From Rhabdophis nuchalis (Eukaryota; Chordata; Lepidosauria; Squamata; Natricidae): a stretch of DNA of 64,000 bases. The stretch is taken from contig CM077648.1 of the NCBI GenBank assembly GCA_039707465.1, forward strand, positions 76,198,119-76,262,118. Direction: 5' to 3'. The translations under genes were made by a program, and so were the position numbers. The notes beneath the pieces were generated by a model. The model did no database searches. It was not told the DNA's origin and worked only from the letters and a program-made list of their open reading frames with translations. How positions within the stretch are numbered: position 1 is the first letter of the stretch; each line of letters opens with the position of its first letter. Positions 34,489-45,296 of the stretch are shown here, in pieces.

Positions 34489-34804
34489 GAGTGGTGGGTT
34501 GCAGGCAGTACGCCCTGGTACGGGTGCTCTAGAGCCTGCCCGGAGCACTAAATATCATTCCGGTACAATGCTCCAGAGGGCCCACCTGCCCGCCTGAGCT
34601 CCTGATCTGTCTTTTAAGGCTTCCGCGCTTCCGCACACATGCATGGCACATACAGCACTTGTGCAACACTCTGCTGAGCAGCAGGAGCGTTGTGTAGGCT
34701 CATGGAGGCGGTAAGACACATGTGCATGCTGCGCGTGTCCATGTGGACGCCGCCAGGCCTGTTCCAACCATACCAGTTGGAATGGGATCCCGAAGCCACC
34801 ACTA
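34489..34804. mobile_element. small hAT-like element with GTGGTGG ends
   Basis: Left end GAGTGGTGGGTTGC and right end GAAGCCACCACTA form imperfect inverted repeats. Flanks GTATATAT (34481-34488) and GTATGTAT (34805-34812) agree at seven of eight. Duplicated at 36308-36623. Confidence 0.7.
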
Positions 34805-34860
34805 GTATGTATGTATGTATGTATGTATGTATGTATGTATGTATGTATGTATGTATGTAT
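34805..34860. repeat. (ATGT)n microsatellite
   Basis: Fourteen or so uninterrupted GTAT units. The duplicate is at 36624-36679. Confidence 0.95.
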
Positions 34861-35354
34861 ATTTGTTTTAAAGAATATGAGAATTGTTTCTGCAGAATTT
34901 AAAATGCTCTTTTCATCTTTCTCAAAATCTATATGGGCACTGTGAAATTGATCATTCCTATCATCAGATAAGGGTAACAATGTGATTTTTTTTAAAACAA
35001 CCATTCATTAAAATCCATAGTGTCCAAGTAAGATTGAAAAATATTTCTGTTGCTTTATTTTCTTTCTTTGAAAAGCTGTCATTTCTGATTTCAAGCAATT
35101 CCATTCTACTAAGCTTGCTGTTCTCAAGATGTCTACAGATTTAAGCCTGGTTGCAATCAGCTTTTGTCAATACTTTATATTGATAGAAGTGCAATTACTT
35201 GTCAAGATTTCACTTTGTTTGTCCAAAACAAACATTGACAAAAAAATTGTAATACTGCAATAAAATCTTTACTCTGCCAAATTTGTAATAGGTTTTTGGT
35301 TTTTTGATGGAGAAGCTAAAATGTTTTAATTAAAATCATTTAATTAAATTGAGG

Positions 35355-35420
<66 letters not shown>
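35355..35420. repeat. (GATA)n microsatellite
   Basis: About 66 bp of uninterrupted GATA. The copy at 37174-37243 is one unit longer. Confidence 0.95.
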
Positions 35421-35421
<1 letters not shown>

Positions 35422-35868
35422 GCAGAGCAATCAATGGTTGTATTTCAAATTAGTCTTATCCAACAATATTCTGTTTACTTTTGTATTATCAACAGGGATT
35501 GAATTTATCCCAATTTAATTGTGGGCCTCGCCGCTAGGAGGCCCACCCTGCCAAACAGCTGCCTGCCAGCACCCTTCAGGAACCTCAAGCCCAGTCGTCA
35601 CGCCCCCTCACCCGGACTTACCGTTATCGCCGGTCCCCGCTGCGCCGACTCCACCTCCGAGGGCAGGCCGCGGTGACGCAGGTGGAAACTCCACTCCCCG
35701 CAGGGAGGAGCTTCCCCAGGAACTACTTACCTCGCCGAGCTCTCCGCAGCAACTGAGACGTTCGGGGCGGGTCCGACATCGCCCCGCCTACTTGAACGAG
35801 TACGCATGCGCTTACACATTGATGGACAGAAAGCATTGACGCATGCGCACTGACTACAGGGGAAGGAG

Positions 35869-36165
35869 TGTTAAGTCCTCAGACCGTGCCAACAAGTCTG
35901 GTGAACTTTGAATTACCGCATTCCGGAACGGAGCCAGCAGCCGCGTCTGATTGGCTAAGACGCGGCTGGCCGGATTCTGTCTAGAGATCTGAAACAATGT
36001 TGCTGATGCCTTGCTGAAAGGTTTCCCGCCTGAAAGCTGTATATAAACTGCTGTCAGGCAGAGAAACCTTGCCAGTAATGATCCTTGTGTATTGTAAATA
36101 GTTGCTGAATAAACGTTCCTGTTGTTTGACTATGCCTGAGTCGGAATCCTTCTTTTAATCTAACA
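35869..36165 (+). repeat. duplicated gypsy LTR
   Basis: Appears identical to the 3' LTR at 34050-34346, with its polypurine tract upstream and AGAAC downstream. Part of the tandem duplication. Confidence 0.95.
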
Positions 36166-36307
36166 AGAACCAGTTGTTAAATTATTTTCTCACTTTAACT
36201 ATGGCCTATTTAAAACACAGATTTGGTCACACATGCAGAGATAATCTTTTCCAATAGGCCATTAATAATCAGTTCTTTTACTTGTATGCATGCATGTATG
36301 TATATAT

Positions 36308-36623
36308 GAGTGGTGGGTTGCAGGCAGTACGCCCTGGTACGGGTGCTCTAGAGCCTGCCCGGAGCACTAAATATCATTCCGGTACAATGCTCCAGAGGGC
36401 CCACCTGCCCGCCTGAGCTCCTGATCTGTCTTTTAAGGCTTCCGCGCTTCCGCACACATGCATGGCACATACAGCACTTGTGCAACACTCTGCTGAGCAG
36501 CAGGAGCGTTGTGTAGGCTCATGGAGGCGGTAAGACACATGTGCATGCTGCGCGTGTCCATGTGGACGCCGCCAGGCCTGTTCCAACCATACCAGTTGGA
36601 ATGGGATCCCGAAGCCACCACTA
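36308..36623. mobile_element. duplicate of the small hAT-like element
   Basis: Second copy of 34489-34804, carried by the tandem duplication. Confidence 0.7.
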
Positions 36624-36679
36624 GTATGTATGTATGTATGTATGTATGTATGTATGTATGTATGTATGTATGTATGTAT
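36624..36679. repeat. (ATGT)n microsatellite, duplicate
   Basis: Same as 34805-34860. Confidence 0.95.
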
Positions 36680-37173
36680 ATTTGTTTTAAAGAATATGAG
36701 AATTGTTTCTGCAGAATTTAAAATGCTCTTTTCATCTTTCTCAAAATCTATATGGGCACTGTGAAATTGATCATTCCTATCATCAGATAAGGGTAACAAT
36801 GTGATTTTTTTTAAAACAACCATTCATTAAAATCCATAGTGTCCAAGTAAGATTGAAAAATATTTCTGTTGCTTTATTTTCTTTCTTTGAAAAGCTGTCA
36901 TTTCTGATTTCAAGCAATTCCATTCTACTAAGCTTGCTGTTCTCAAGATGTCTACAGATTTAAGCCTGGTTGCAATCAGCTTTTGTCAATACTTTATATT
37001 GATAGAAGTGCAATTACTTGTCAAGATTTCACTTTGTTTGTCCAAAACAAACATTGACAAAAAAATTGTAATACTGCAATAAAATCTTTACTCTGCCAAA
37101 TTTGTAATAGGTTTTTGGTTTTTTGATGGAGAAGCTAAAATGTTTTAATTAAAATCATTTAATTAAATTGAGG

Positions 37174-37243
<70 letters not shown>
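37174..37243. repeat. (GATA)n microsatellite, duplicate
   Basis: About 70 bp, one GATA longer than the first copy. This is the only length difference I see between the duplicates. Confidence 0.95.
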
Positions 37244-37244
<1 letters not shown>

Positions 37245-37335
37245 GCAGAGCAATCAATGGTTGTATTTCAAATTAGTCTTATCCAACAATATTCTGTTTA
37301 CTTTTGTATTATCAACAGGGATTGAATTTATCCCA

Positions 37336-38237
37336 CTGTGATTATTTAATACAACTGGAGTGTCTGTGTATAATGAGCTATCAAGTCAGCGCTAGTTCTT
37401 AGCAACCACATAGCTAGATGAAGGATGAATGTGTATAAACACACACGTATGGAAAAGATCCAGTATCTTTTGAGCAGATTGCTCTATATTTGTATGTTCA
37501 GTGTTCTGCTCAAAGCTCATCATGAAAACTAAGCCACCAGGAAAACAACCTTATCAATGTAACGATTCAGCATTAAAACTGGCTATTCTAGCCTATTTGT
37601 AATTCAGTACCTACAGTCCGAGGCAAAAGGAAAGGGCTCTTGAGTTTTACTCTATGCTATATTGAAGGCTATCTGGGAATTATATCAAGCTGGAGGGCTC
37701 TTTTTTAGAAATCTATAATTCTGTAAATTAGAGCAGCAACTCAGTTCAGAGGCAGAACCGAAAGTCTGATTCCCCTGGCCATACCCTGGGGAGCTCGCCC
37801 TCCAAATGCTTAAAGGTAAGCTTATTTTTATGGAGATCTCTGAACTGACCAGGCTTTTTGCCATTCATTTATTACATTAAAAGGCTACCTGGCACCAGTG
37901 TGTGATTCTGGGGAACATGCATTTTTAAAGAGTGAAAAACAATAACAGAGGAACTATATATGTCTAGATAAGGAAACTCTATGTAATACCAAAACTGAAA
38001 AAAACAAAAACACCCACCCAAACATATATTTTTACACTGCTGCATGTGGAAGAGCAGATATGTCAGCAACCTCGATGAAAAAAAGGACCCAGCCACACCT
38101 TCAGAGGCAATTGCTATGAAATGGAGAGTCCTTGCTAGTGAATAAAATTTCAGAAATTCTCCTTGGATGTAAACAAAGGCCAAGCCCATTCAATAGCATC
38201 CAGCCAGAGGAGGCATTTTTCAGCAGCAGGAGTACCC
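37336..38237. other. no recognised gene
   Basis: Unique-looking sequence; no supported feature. Confidence 0.4.
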
Positions 38238-38320
38238 CTTCCTTCCTTCCTTCCTTCCTTCCTTCCTTCCTTCCTTCCTTCCTTCCTTCCTTCCTTCCTT
38301 CCTTCCTTCCTTCCTTCCTT
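38238..38320. repeat. (TTCC)n microsatellite
   Basis: About 20 uninterrupted CTTC units. Confidence 0.96.
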
Positions 38321-38396
38321 GCTTGATTTCAGTTTATTCTGCTTCTAAAGTCAAGTCCTCATTTAAAAAAAATTAAATAGATTAATTGATAATCTT

Positions 38397-38920
38397 TCGA
38401 GTGGCCTTTCGAGTGCGCTTCAAGGTGTTGACGACCATCTTTAAATTGCTCCATGGCTCGGGGCCTAGCTATATACGAGACCGCCTCCTGCCCCATACAT
38501 CCCTTTGTCCGATCTGCTCCCACAGAGAGGGTCTTCTCCGGATGCCGTCGGCTGGGCAATGCCGGTTGGCGACACCCAGGGGAAGGGCCTTCTCTGTGGC
38601 GGGCCCAGCCCTCTGGAACGACCTACCCCCGACCTTCGCACTACCTCGGACCTCCGCCTCTTCCGCCAATGTCTTAAGACGCATTTATTCCAACAATCCG
38701 GCCTAGCATAGCCCCCCGTTTCTGACTTTTATACATAAATTGCAATTTGGTAGGGTTTTAAATGGGTTTTAGCACGGGTTTAACAATTTAATATGTTTTA
38801 ATGATGTATATTGTTTTTATTGTGGTTTTAATAATGCCTGTGCGCCGCCCTGGGTCCTAACAAGGAGAAGGGCGGGGTATAAATTCGAATAAATAAAATA
38901 AAATAAAAATAATAACTGAA
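38397..38920 (+). mobile_element. Jockey-group LINE (L2/CR1-type) 3' fragment
   Basis: Encodes VAFRVRFKVLTTIFKLLHGS, then LLPHTSLCPICSHREGLL, RGRAFSVAGPALWNDLPP and, after a frame change near 38640, LRLFRQCLKTHLFQQSGLA. The tail has GCCGCCCTGGGTCCTAACAA and AAATAAAATAAAATAAAAAT. Same family as 20561-21547; 5'-truncated. Confidence 0.87.
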
Positions 38921-39553
38921 GATATTTTACTATTTAGAAACTAGGTAGGTTTGTAATCAGACAGACGTTCCACACACAAGATTACACAAAGAAAGTTTTA
39001 ATGAAGAGATGAATGTAACTTAATCATTTCCTCCCAAATTATAAGATATCATCACTGAAGTGTGGATAGCATGGGCACAAAATTCCTATAGATACCATCC
39101 CAGTCTTTCCTGTCCTGAGCAGATGCTGCAAAGTCCAACATAAGAGCGCTCCTCAATTGCCGTTCTTCAGCATCTATCTGGTGATTCAGTTTTGGTTTTG
39201 GAAAGGTGTGGTTTTGTTCTTTTCTAGACAAGAGGACATCATCTTTCCAGTAGTTGCCTGGGCAAGGGTGCTACATCCATTCTGCAGACATAACACATCC
39301 AAGAAAGGCCTAATTACCAAATCTCATTCCTAATTGTGGGTTGTTGACTGAGCACTTGATGAATGTCTTCCTTCTGTCATCAGTCACAGAAGGAGATGCC
39401 CAGAATTTTCTCAAAGTTCCCATCTGAACTCCCCCTTCCCCCAGCTTCTGTTGATCTTGAGCAGGTAGAGTCTACATTTCTGCTACATAAAGGAAGAATG
39501 GTGTGACGGCTTTAGTGAATTCTCAAAATTTCATTTTCAGGCTGTTTTTCTTT
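38921..39553. other. no recognised gene
   Basis: Unique-looking sequence with no supported feature. Confidence 0.4.
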
Positions 39554-39561
39554 CTTTAGAA

Positions 39562-39696
39562 CGGGGCTGTCAAACTCCCAGCCCGCAGCCCAGATGAGTC
39601 ACACACTGGCCATGCCTACACCCAATTTAGTGAAAGGGGAAAAAGTCCCAATACATCACTTGATGCCGCCATGACAACATGAATTTGACATCCTTG
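39562..39696. mobile_element. hAT element (CGGGGCTGTCAAACTC ends)
   Basis: Left CGGGGCTGTCAAACTC and right GAATTTGACATCCTTG are inverted repeats of a CAGGGGTGTCAAACTC-type terminus. Target duplication CTTTAGAA (39554-39561) against CTTTAGAG (39697-39704). Confidence 0.8.
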
Positions 39697-39957
39697 CTTT
39701 AGAGGCACTACTTAATGTGGCAAAACTGCTTGAACACCTATCAAATTGTGCAAACCTTTCAGTGATATGTCAGCTGTTGATGCAAAGATCAAAGAGCTTA
39801 GGTATATGAAGTCATCCATCTGCTCAATTGGCTCACCTCTAAGGGCAAGATTAATTTGTATCCAGTGAGTTAACATGGCCTTGGTGTTGTTTCGGGGTGG
39901 TTGTTTTTTTGTATTTATCAATAGTCTAAGTCTCTCTGATCTTTTGCTTATGGCATG

Positions 39958-40009
<52 letters not shown>

Positions 40010-40010
40010 A
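39958..40010. repeat. (GAT)n microsatellite
   Basis: About 17 GAT units followed by a few AAT units. It lies at the LINE tail into which the R4 copy inserted. Confidence 0.95.
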
Positions 40011-40032
40011 ATAATAATAATCTTTATTGTCA

Positions 40033-40732
40033 ATAATGGGGCTCAGCACTGAGAACCAACCCAGGCACCTACCATCACTAATGATGAGGAGAAACGAACA
40101 AAAATCCACTTTGCATCTTTCGTCACCCGGGTCAACAAGGACCACATCAGATGCTATGGCTCCTGGACATCTGTCAAAAAATGGGCTACAGGGCTCAGTT
40201 GTTACTGCCAGGGGACCAAGGCGTGCAACTGCAAAGCGACTGGAACCAAAGCGCAAAACTTGGACAACTGAAGAAAATAAACAAATCCTCAAATATTACT
40301 ACCAGGTAGAGCCAACAGCCAGGGGATTTCAAAAGATATCACGGTTGTAGAGGGCCGAAGTGTACAGTTCATTGATATGCCAGAGTCGAAGAAAAGAACT
40401 AGAAAAAATTATGAAATATCGCAACCTTGCCATCGAAACCACACGGCTATGGATGAAGCATGTCACAGTGACACCCATTGTCATCGGGGCACTTGGCACC
40501 ATGTCCAAGAATTTTAATAAATATCTCAGCAAATTGCAGCTTCCTGCAATAACACCAGCGGAACTGCAAAAAATGGCGCTACTTGGCACATGTTATATTC
40601 TACGAAGATACTTGGTTGATACCTAGGATGCTGGCAGCAAATTGTATCAACAATTAGCACCAGTCAATAGTATTTGTAATATGCATTTTTAAATGTTCAG
40701 TTGGCTGAGTTTCATGTTTTATGAATAAAGTA
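40033..40732 (+). mobile_element. R4-type LINE, internally deleted copy
   Basis: The first part encodes ATAKRLEPKRKTWTTEENK and YYYQVEPTARGFQK, like the N-terminal DNA-binding region of R4/Dong-type elements. The last part (ending TAG at about 40626) encodes IVIGALGTMSKNFNKYLSKL and PAELQKMALLGTCYILRRYL, the R4 C-terminus. The reverse transcriptase between them is missing. The copy is flanked by an exact 20-bp duplication AATAATAATCTTTATTGTCA at 40013-40032 and 40733-40752. Confidence 0.8.
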
Positions 40733-40734
40733 AA

Positions 40735-41843
40735 TAATAATCTTTATTGTCATTGTACTAAAATTACAACGGAATTGGTTTTAACTTCACTGGTGCAAAA
40801 TTATAACAGGAACAAAAAAGAGAGAAAGGAAAAAAGAAAAAACTAGCATGTGCATGGAATGATTGCGGTTGAATTTAAAAGTCTCACACCCCAAGGATAG
40901 AAGCTATCTTTAAACCTGTTTGTTCGGCTGGCTATACGTTGATATCTTCTGCCTGATGGTAGAAGTGCAAAGAGATACCAACCAGGGTGTGAATCATCTT
41001 TGAGAATCTTCCTTGCTCTGCTAAAGCAGCGAGATCTGGCGATGTTATCCAGTGATGTCAGAGGGCAACCGATGGTTTCTTGTGCCGAATTGATCACTCT
41101 CTGTAGTGCCTTCCTCTCTGCAACTGTTAAACCAGCATACCATACTGTGATACAATATGTGAGGACACTTTCTATGATGGACCGATAGAAAGAGACCATC
41201 AGCCATTGTTCCTGTACCTTTGGTTGTAATTCTATGAAAATAATATCATTGGTGTATGCTGCATCTGTGAGGTTCAGCTCATTTGTGCCACAATGAACTA
41301 TTGTATGGCTAGCCATCCTATTCCCTAATTATTCAATCTGTTACCACACTGAATAACAGCGGTGATAGTACATATTTTTATTTCCCTCCTGATATGACCA
41401 TGAAAGGACTGATTTTGCTGCAATGCATTTTAACCCTGCAAGGTAGGCTGCCATAAAAGGGAATAGTAGTACAGATAGTTTTGTTGAGTATGTGAATTGC
41501 CAGAATCACTTTCCACATAGAATTCTGATGGATATTGTTCAACTCTTGATCAAATAATAAAAAAAACCAGTAGTTTGCATTCCATTGTGTATACCCATAT
41601 AAATTTGGTCCATATAAGCCAAAAACCTGGTCTCTTCTTCCCAGATGGAGGATTCTTGCACTTCTAGAAGCCTTCTGACAACCTGTGCAAAGAAAGACCT
41701 AACTATGGACAGAATGCTAATCCTCTATCATGTTCACATGTGTCTTGTCACCATTTTTAAATGTAGGAATAGTAGAAGCAACTATCCAGTTAATTGATTT
41801 TTTCTTCATGCCATTGAGAATAACTGAATCTAACTGATTACTA

Positions 41844-41895
<52 letters not shown>

Positions 41896-42600
41896 ACACC
41901 TGCCTTCAATGCTTCCACAAAGTCATACAGCTTTGCCATTTGTTTGATAGCAATCTCTGTTTTTCTTGGCTCAACTTCACAAATGTTATTAGAGGGTGCC
42001 TTGGGTCAGCTAGTTCCTGATCTAATGCTGTTGGTGGATAAAATTTAAGAGTAAATCAAAATGTTGTTTCCATCATATAGTACTTTGGCTGGTTTTAGCA
42101 ATTCACCCTGTCACATTATGAGTGCTCATGCTGAGGTCAGCTGTGATTGCTTGGCAGTGCTTTCAAGGTGGGAAAAAGTGTATGTTGGTCGTTGTGCAAA
42201 ATCTGCTGCCTCTATCTTTGCAGCAATGCCATTCCAAAATACTTCCTTTCCACTTTTTAGATTTTTGCAAATTGCTTTGTCAGCTTTTTTGCTTTTGTTG
42301 GATTTATAAGCTTAGCTATATTTTTTTCTTTGTACCAAGCTAATGGTTTCATCCATTATCTATTTTTGGCCCCATCTTTTCTCTGCACAAGAGCAAATAG
42401 CTTCCATCATCATGCAGATGGTATATCTAACTTTGGACCGCTGAGCTTTGTATCAGCATATCAATCAGTCATAGGGTGCCAAATCTGTTGCATCACTCAA
42501 TGTGAAATCTTTCTTGGTATTGGGACTGCAGTAATTTCAGAGGTGGAGAATAGGAGTGGGGTATAGCTTTCAATTTTAAATTGATGGTCAAATGCAACTT
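40735..42600 (-). mobile_element. LINE (Jockey-type), RT fragments and 3' tail
   Basis: Minus-strand frame 41316-40843 encodes SFYRSIIESVLTYCITVWYA, ERKALQRVINSAQETIG, then RARKILKDDSHPGWYLFALL, PSGRRYQRIASRTNRFKDSF and RLLNS. This is the C-terminus of an L2/Jockey-type reverse transcriptase, common in fish and reptiles. Upstream on the same strand (about 41790-41730) TIPTFKNGDKTHVN resembles the start of the RT domain. The 3' tail carries CTTTATTGTCATTGTACTAA. The interior is heavily decayed, and the 5' boundary is uncertain. The R4 copy sits in the tail. Confidence 0.65.
41838..41895. repeat. (TAC)n microsatellite
   Basis: About 18 TAC units, with two imperfect units at the left. Confidence 0.94.
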
Positions 42601-42918
42601 TTGCAACTCACAGCATCTTAACATCTTTAGCAGCCGAATTTCAGGACTTGCTTATTGAGAAATAATTGATAATAGGAGCAGCAGTGCTTCTGAATACCCA
42701 ATTAATTGAAAAATAACTTTGTGTCTGAATAATTTTTGCATTCACCTGCCGAAATGAAGGTGCTTCTTCTTGCTGATTTATTTATGAAATTTAAATTTAC
42801 CCTTTTATTATCTATTTATCTCGGTGGCAGCATCAGGTGCTGACATGTAGATCGCATGTAAATCTTTACATGGTATCTTCCATTTACGCTCAATTCGAAT
42901 TGATCATACTTCCTAAGC

Positions 42919-43378
42919 CAGTGGTCGGCAAACCGCGGCTCGCGAGCCACGAGCGGCTCTTTGGCCCCTTGGGTGCGACTCTTCCTCTCTCCTTTCCCCG
43001 CCCCCAGAGGCAGCGGAGGGCCCGGCATGTTGGTTGGGGGGGGGCTCTGGCTGCCTCCCCCTGGAGCGAGCGAACGAGCCAACGGGCGGGGGGAATGCCC
43101 GGGGATGTGGCTGCGCTGGAACCGTCCAGGTGCTACGCGCACAGGAAGGCGGGCGTGCAGCGCCCGGACGGCTCCGGCGCAGCCGCAGACCGGGCACTAC
43201 CCCAGCCCATTCGCTTGTTCGCTCGCTCCAGGGGGAGGCAGCCAGAGCCCCTCCAACCGACATGCCCGGCCCTCCGCTGCCTCCAGGGGGGGGGGGAAGG
43301 AGAGAGGAAGAGCCGCACCTGAGAGGCCAAAGAGGGACCTGGTGGAAACGTGCCCGGCTGTCCTGCCCGATGCAGTTT
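42919..43378 (+). mobile_element. hAT element, left end and GC-rich body (right end missing)
   Basis: Starts CAGTGGTCGGCAAACCGCGG, then CTCGCGAGCC, a recognised vertebrate hAT terminus. The body is GC-rich and contains inverted repeats (GCCCGGCATGTTGG against CCGACATGCCCGGC). The right terminus is not found; an AT-rich segment and then a Penelope-like remnant follow. Long frames through the GC-rich part are artefacts. Confidence 0.75.
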
Positions 43379-43493
43379 TAGTTTTATTATTATTATTATC
43401 TATTTAGGGTCACTGTGGTCTGAAACGTGTTTGAAATGTAGTCTGTCAGATATGTGGATGATACGTGGGTAAAAATCAAAGTTCAAGAAGCAC

Positions 43494-43572
43494 AGGCTTT
43501 CGCAGACCATAGCTGAGTCTTTTGGGAGTAGGGCGGTATAAAAATATAAACAGATAAATAATAAAATAAATA
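43494..43572 (+). mobile_element. LINE 3' tail inserted in Penelope-like fossil
   Basis: GAGTCTTTTGGGAGTAGGGC, then GGTATAAAAATATAAA and an A-rich AAATA tail, match the 3' ends of the Jockey-group LINEs elsewhere in the window. Confidence 0.6.
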
Positions 43573-43749
43573 AATATAAATACCATGGACTCAAACATCA
43601 AGGTCTCCAAGGAAGACAGCAAGAATGACAAGCTGGTGTTCCTAGACTGTGACATCCTAATTGGGACCTGTGGCAACTTAGAGGTAGACATCCCCACCTT
43701 CAGGGACATGGAAAAGAAAGAAAACAGGCACTTGAGACAGCTTTTAAGA

Positions 43750-43838
43750 CAGGGGTGGGCAAACATTGCAACTTTAAGTCTGAAGGACTTAAGACTTAAG
43801 TCCTTCAGACTTAAAGTTGTAAAGTTTGCCCACCCCTG
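43750..43838. mobile_element. short palindromic hAT miniature element (CAGGGGTGGGC subtype)
   Basis: Ends CAGGGGTGGGCAAAC and complement, arms joined without the usual CCAGCCAGC loop (centre ACTTAAGACTTAAGT), so this is a shortened form of 89 bp. Flanking octamers TTTTAAGA and GTCTAAGG agree at five of eight. Confidence 0.88.
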
Positions 43839-44191
43839 GTCTAAGGCCTGTGAGTCTCAAAATTGGGCCTTTGTTAAATCAATATCTGGAACCAATAAAA
43901 GGATGGCAGATAGAGTTGAGACTCAGAGTCAACAGAAATACCTGGCAATTATTTACATAGCTGGTGTATCAGAGAAGCTAAAATGGATATTTGGATACCT
44001 GCGTTCTTCAATCCCACCAAGACAGAAGTTTGCCCACCCTCAAGATCAGACACCAAAACATAAGAAAGTAAAGTAGTATATGCAGTCTACAGCAGTGAGG
44101 AGTGTTCGGAGCTGGAGAAACCAGACAGCCTTTACACAAGAGGATAGCCCAGCACAAGAGAAGCAACACCACAGGACCAGAATCACCATTT

Positions 44192-44345
44192 TAATACGTG
44201 GTTTTAGCAAAGGGTTCTTAAGTTTAATTGTGGTTTTAGGATGTTATGTATTTGTATATTTATATGGTGTTCTTAATTTCCTGTGCGCCGCCCTGGGTCC
44301 TTTTGTAGGAGATAGGTGCGGGATATAAATCAAATAAAACTAAAA
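44192..44345 (+). mobile_element. Jockey-group LINE 3' end inserted in Penelope-like fossil
   Basis: ACGTGGTTTTAGCAAAGGG, CTGTGCGCCGCCCTGGGTCC, then GATATAAATCAAATAAAACT with an A-rich tail. Only the 3' untranslated part is present. Confidence 0.75.
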
Positions 44346-44561
44346 CTAAACTAAACAGTATACCTTCATTTAAAAGGGAAAAAAAAGGACACTCTTTTGA
44401 GGAAAACAATGTTCATATTTTGGACAGGAAAGATAGATGGTTTGATAGAGGAGTGAAGGATTCTATTTATACCAAAGCAGAAAGCCCTTCCCTCAATAAA
44501 GGTGTCTCCCACTGTTTATGCTGCTCTTGCATCAGTGTCCAGGAAGCTCAAGACCCTTTCA

Positions 44562-45296
44562 CACGAGTGGGATTCTACTGGTTCAGACCAGTTCAGGTGA
44601 ACCGGTATGTCAGCCTCCGCTTTATTGCTTGCTTCGGCTGTCATAGAAACGGGGAGGGAGGGGGCTGTAGGGCTTGGGGCGTTGAATGTGCAGGAGGTGT
44701 TTGAAGCCAGGAGCTGATACGGACAGTCAGCCAAGGTCAACCATCCTACATACCATTCTGATGATGCTCTTGAAGATGCAACTCACATGACATCGAAGAG
44801 GGTTTTGCATTGGACAGTAGCTTGGGGGGTTATAGGGGAAAGGGGATGGACAATGCTTGATATGTATACTTTCGTACGTAAATATCTCAGACCTTGCTTG
44901 AACTTCACTGCATTCTTTTCGTAACCAGTAAAAGTATTCCCAAAACTTCCAAAATGGATTTGAGTGGATTCTTTCTTGGCTATCGATAGAGGCAGACCTG
45001 ACACGGTAGCTCTGATGATCAGCTGGGAATGAACCAGTTTGCTCCGATGATGAGCTGCACCTGCCCACCCACCCCTGCTCTATTGTCCTTTATTTCCTGC
45101 TTTCTAGCTCATTTGAATCATGTGGCAGAACTGATTTCCCTCCCCGCCCCCAGCTGTTTTACTTACTGACTTGGAAGGTAAGCAGCTGAGCTTCTCAATG
45201 ATCCATTTTCAGTGCTGTGCCCATGCACAAAGCACACATGCATGCAAAGCATGTGCGCACTGAACCGGTTGTTAAACCAGCAGCATCCCACCACTG
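44562..45296. mobile_element. hAT element (GTGGGATTC ends) with interior insertion
   Basis: Left CACGAGTGGGATTCTACTGG and right CAGCATCCCACCACTG are inverted repeats. GAACCGGTTGTTAAACCAGC stands before the right end, as at 25177-25490. Left-family words resume near 45010 (GATGATCAGCTGGGAATGAA), so about 44705-44999 may be a later insertion. Flanks CCCTTTCAC and CCTTCAC resemble a target duplication. Confidence 0.65.

Larger units (their letters stand above)
33698..35512. repeat. tandem duplication, copy 1 (about 1.8 kb)
   Basis: It begins within the gypsy C-terminal coding region at AATTGTGGGCCTCGCCGC and extends through the 3' LTR, a small hAT element, an ATGT array, 500 bp of flank and a GATA array to ATTGAATTTATCCCA. 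The second copy at 35517-37335 appears identical to the eye apart from one GATA unit. Confidence 0.95.
35517..37335. repeat. tandem duplication, copy 2 (about 1.8 kb)
   Basis: Head-to-tail repeat of 33698-35512, separated by 4 bp (ATTT, 35513-35516). It includes a 106-codon open remnant (35519-35839) identical to the end of the gypsy integrase region. Its LTR at 35869-36165 has no 5' target duplication, so it arose by DNA duplication, not by retrotransposition. Confidence 0.95.
43395..44515 (+). mobile_element. Penelope-like element fossil, cut by three insertions
   Basis: Pieces in order: YVDDTWVKIKVQEAQAFADH (43450-43495), the YVDD reverse transcriptase core; then DSNIKVSKEDSKNDKLVFLD (43585 on) and GNLEVD; then LAIIYIAGVSEKLKWIFGYL and FAHPQDQTPKHKKVK (43940-44073); then a degraded GIY-YIG-like part with RWFDRGVKDSIYTKAESPSL (44420 on). 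Insertions interrupt it at 43494-43572, 43750-43838 and 44192-44345. The order and spacing match Penelope-like elements (reverse transcriptase, then GIY-YIG endonuclease). It is dead. Confidence 0.8.

Noticed and set aside
34555..35004. 149-codon minus-strand frame, repeated at 36374-36823
   Set aside because: It runs through an ATGT microsatellite and a hAT element; it is repeated only because the DNA is duplicated.
42919..43407. Frames of 100-160 codons in the GC-rich block
   Set aside because: Read-through of a GC-rich hAT body; no domain and no consistent frame.
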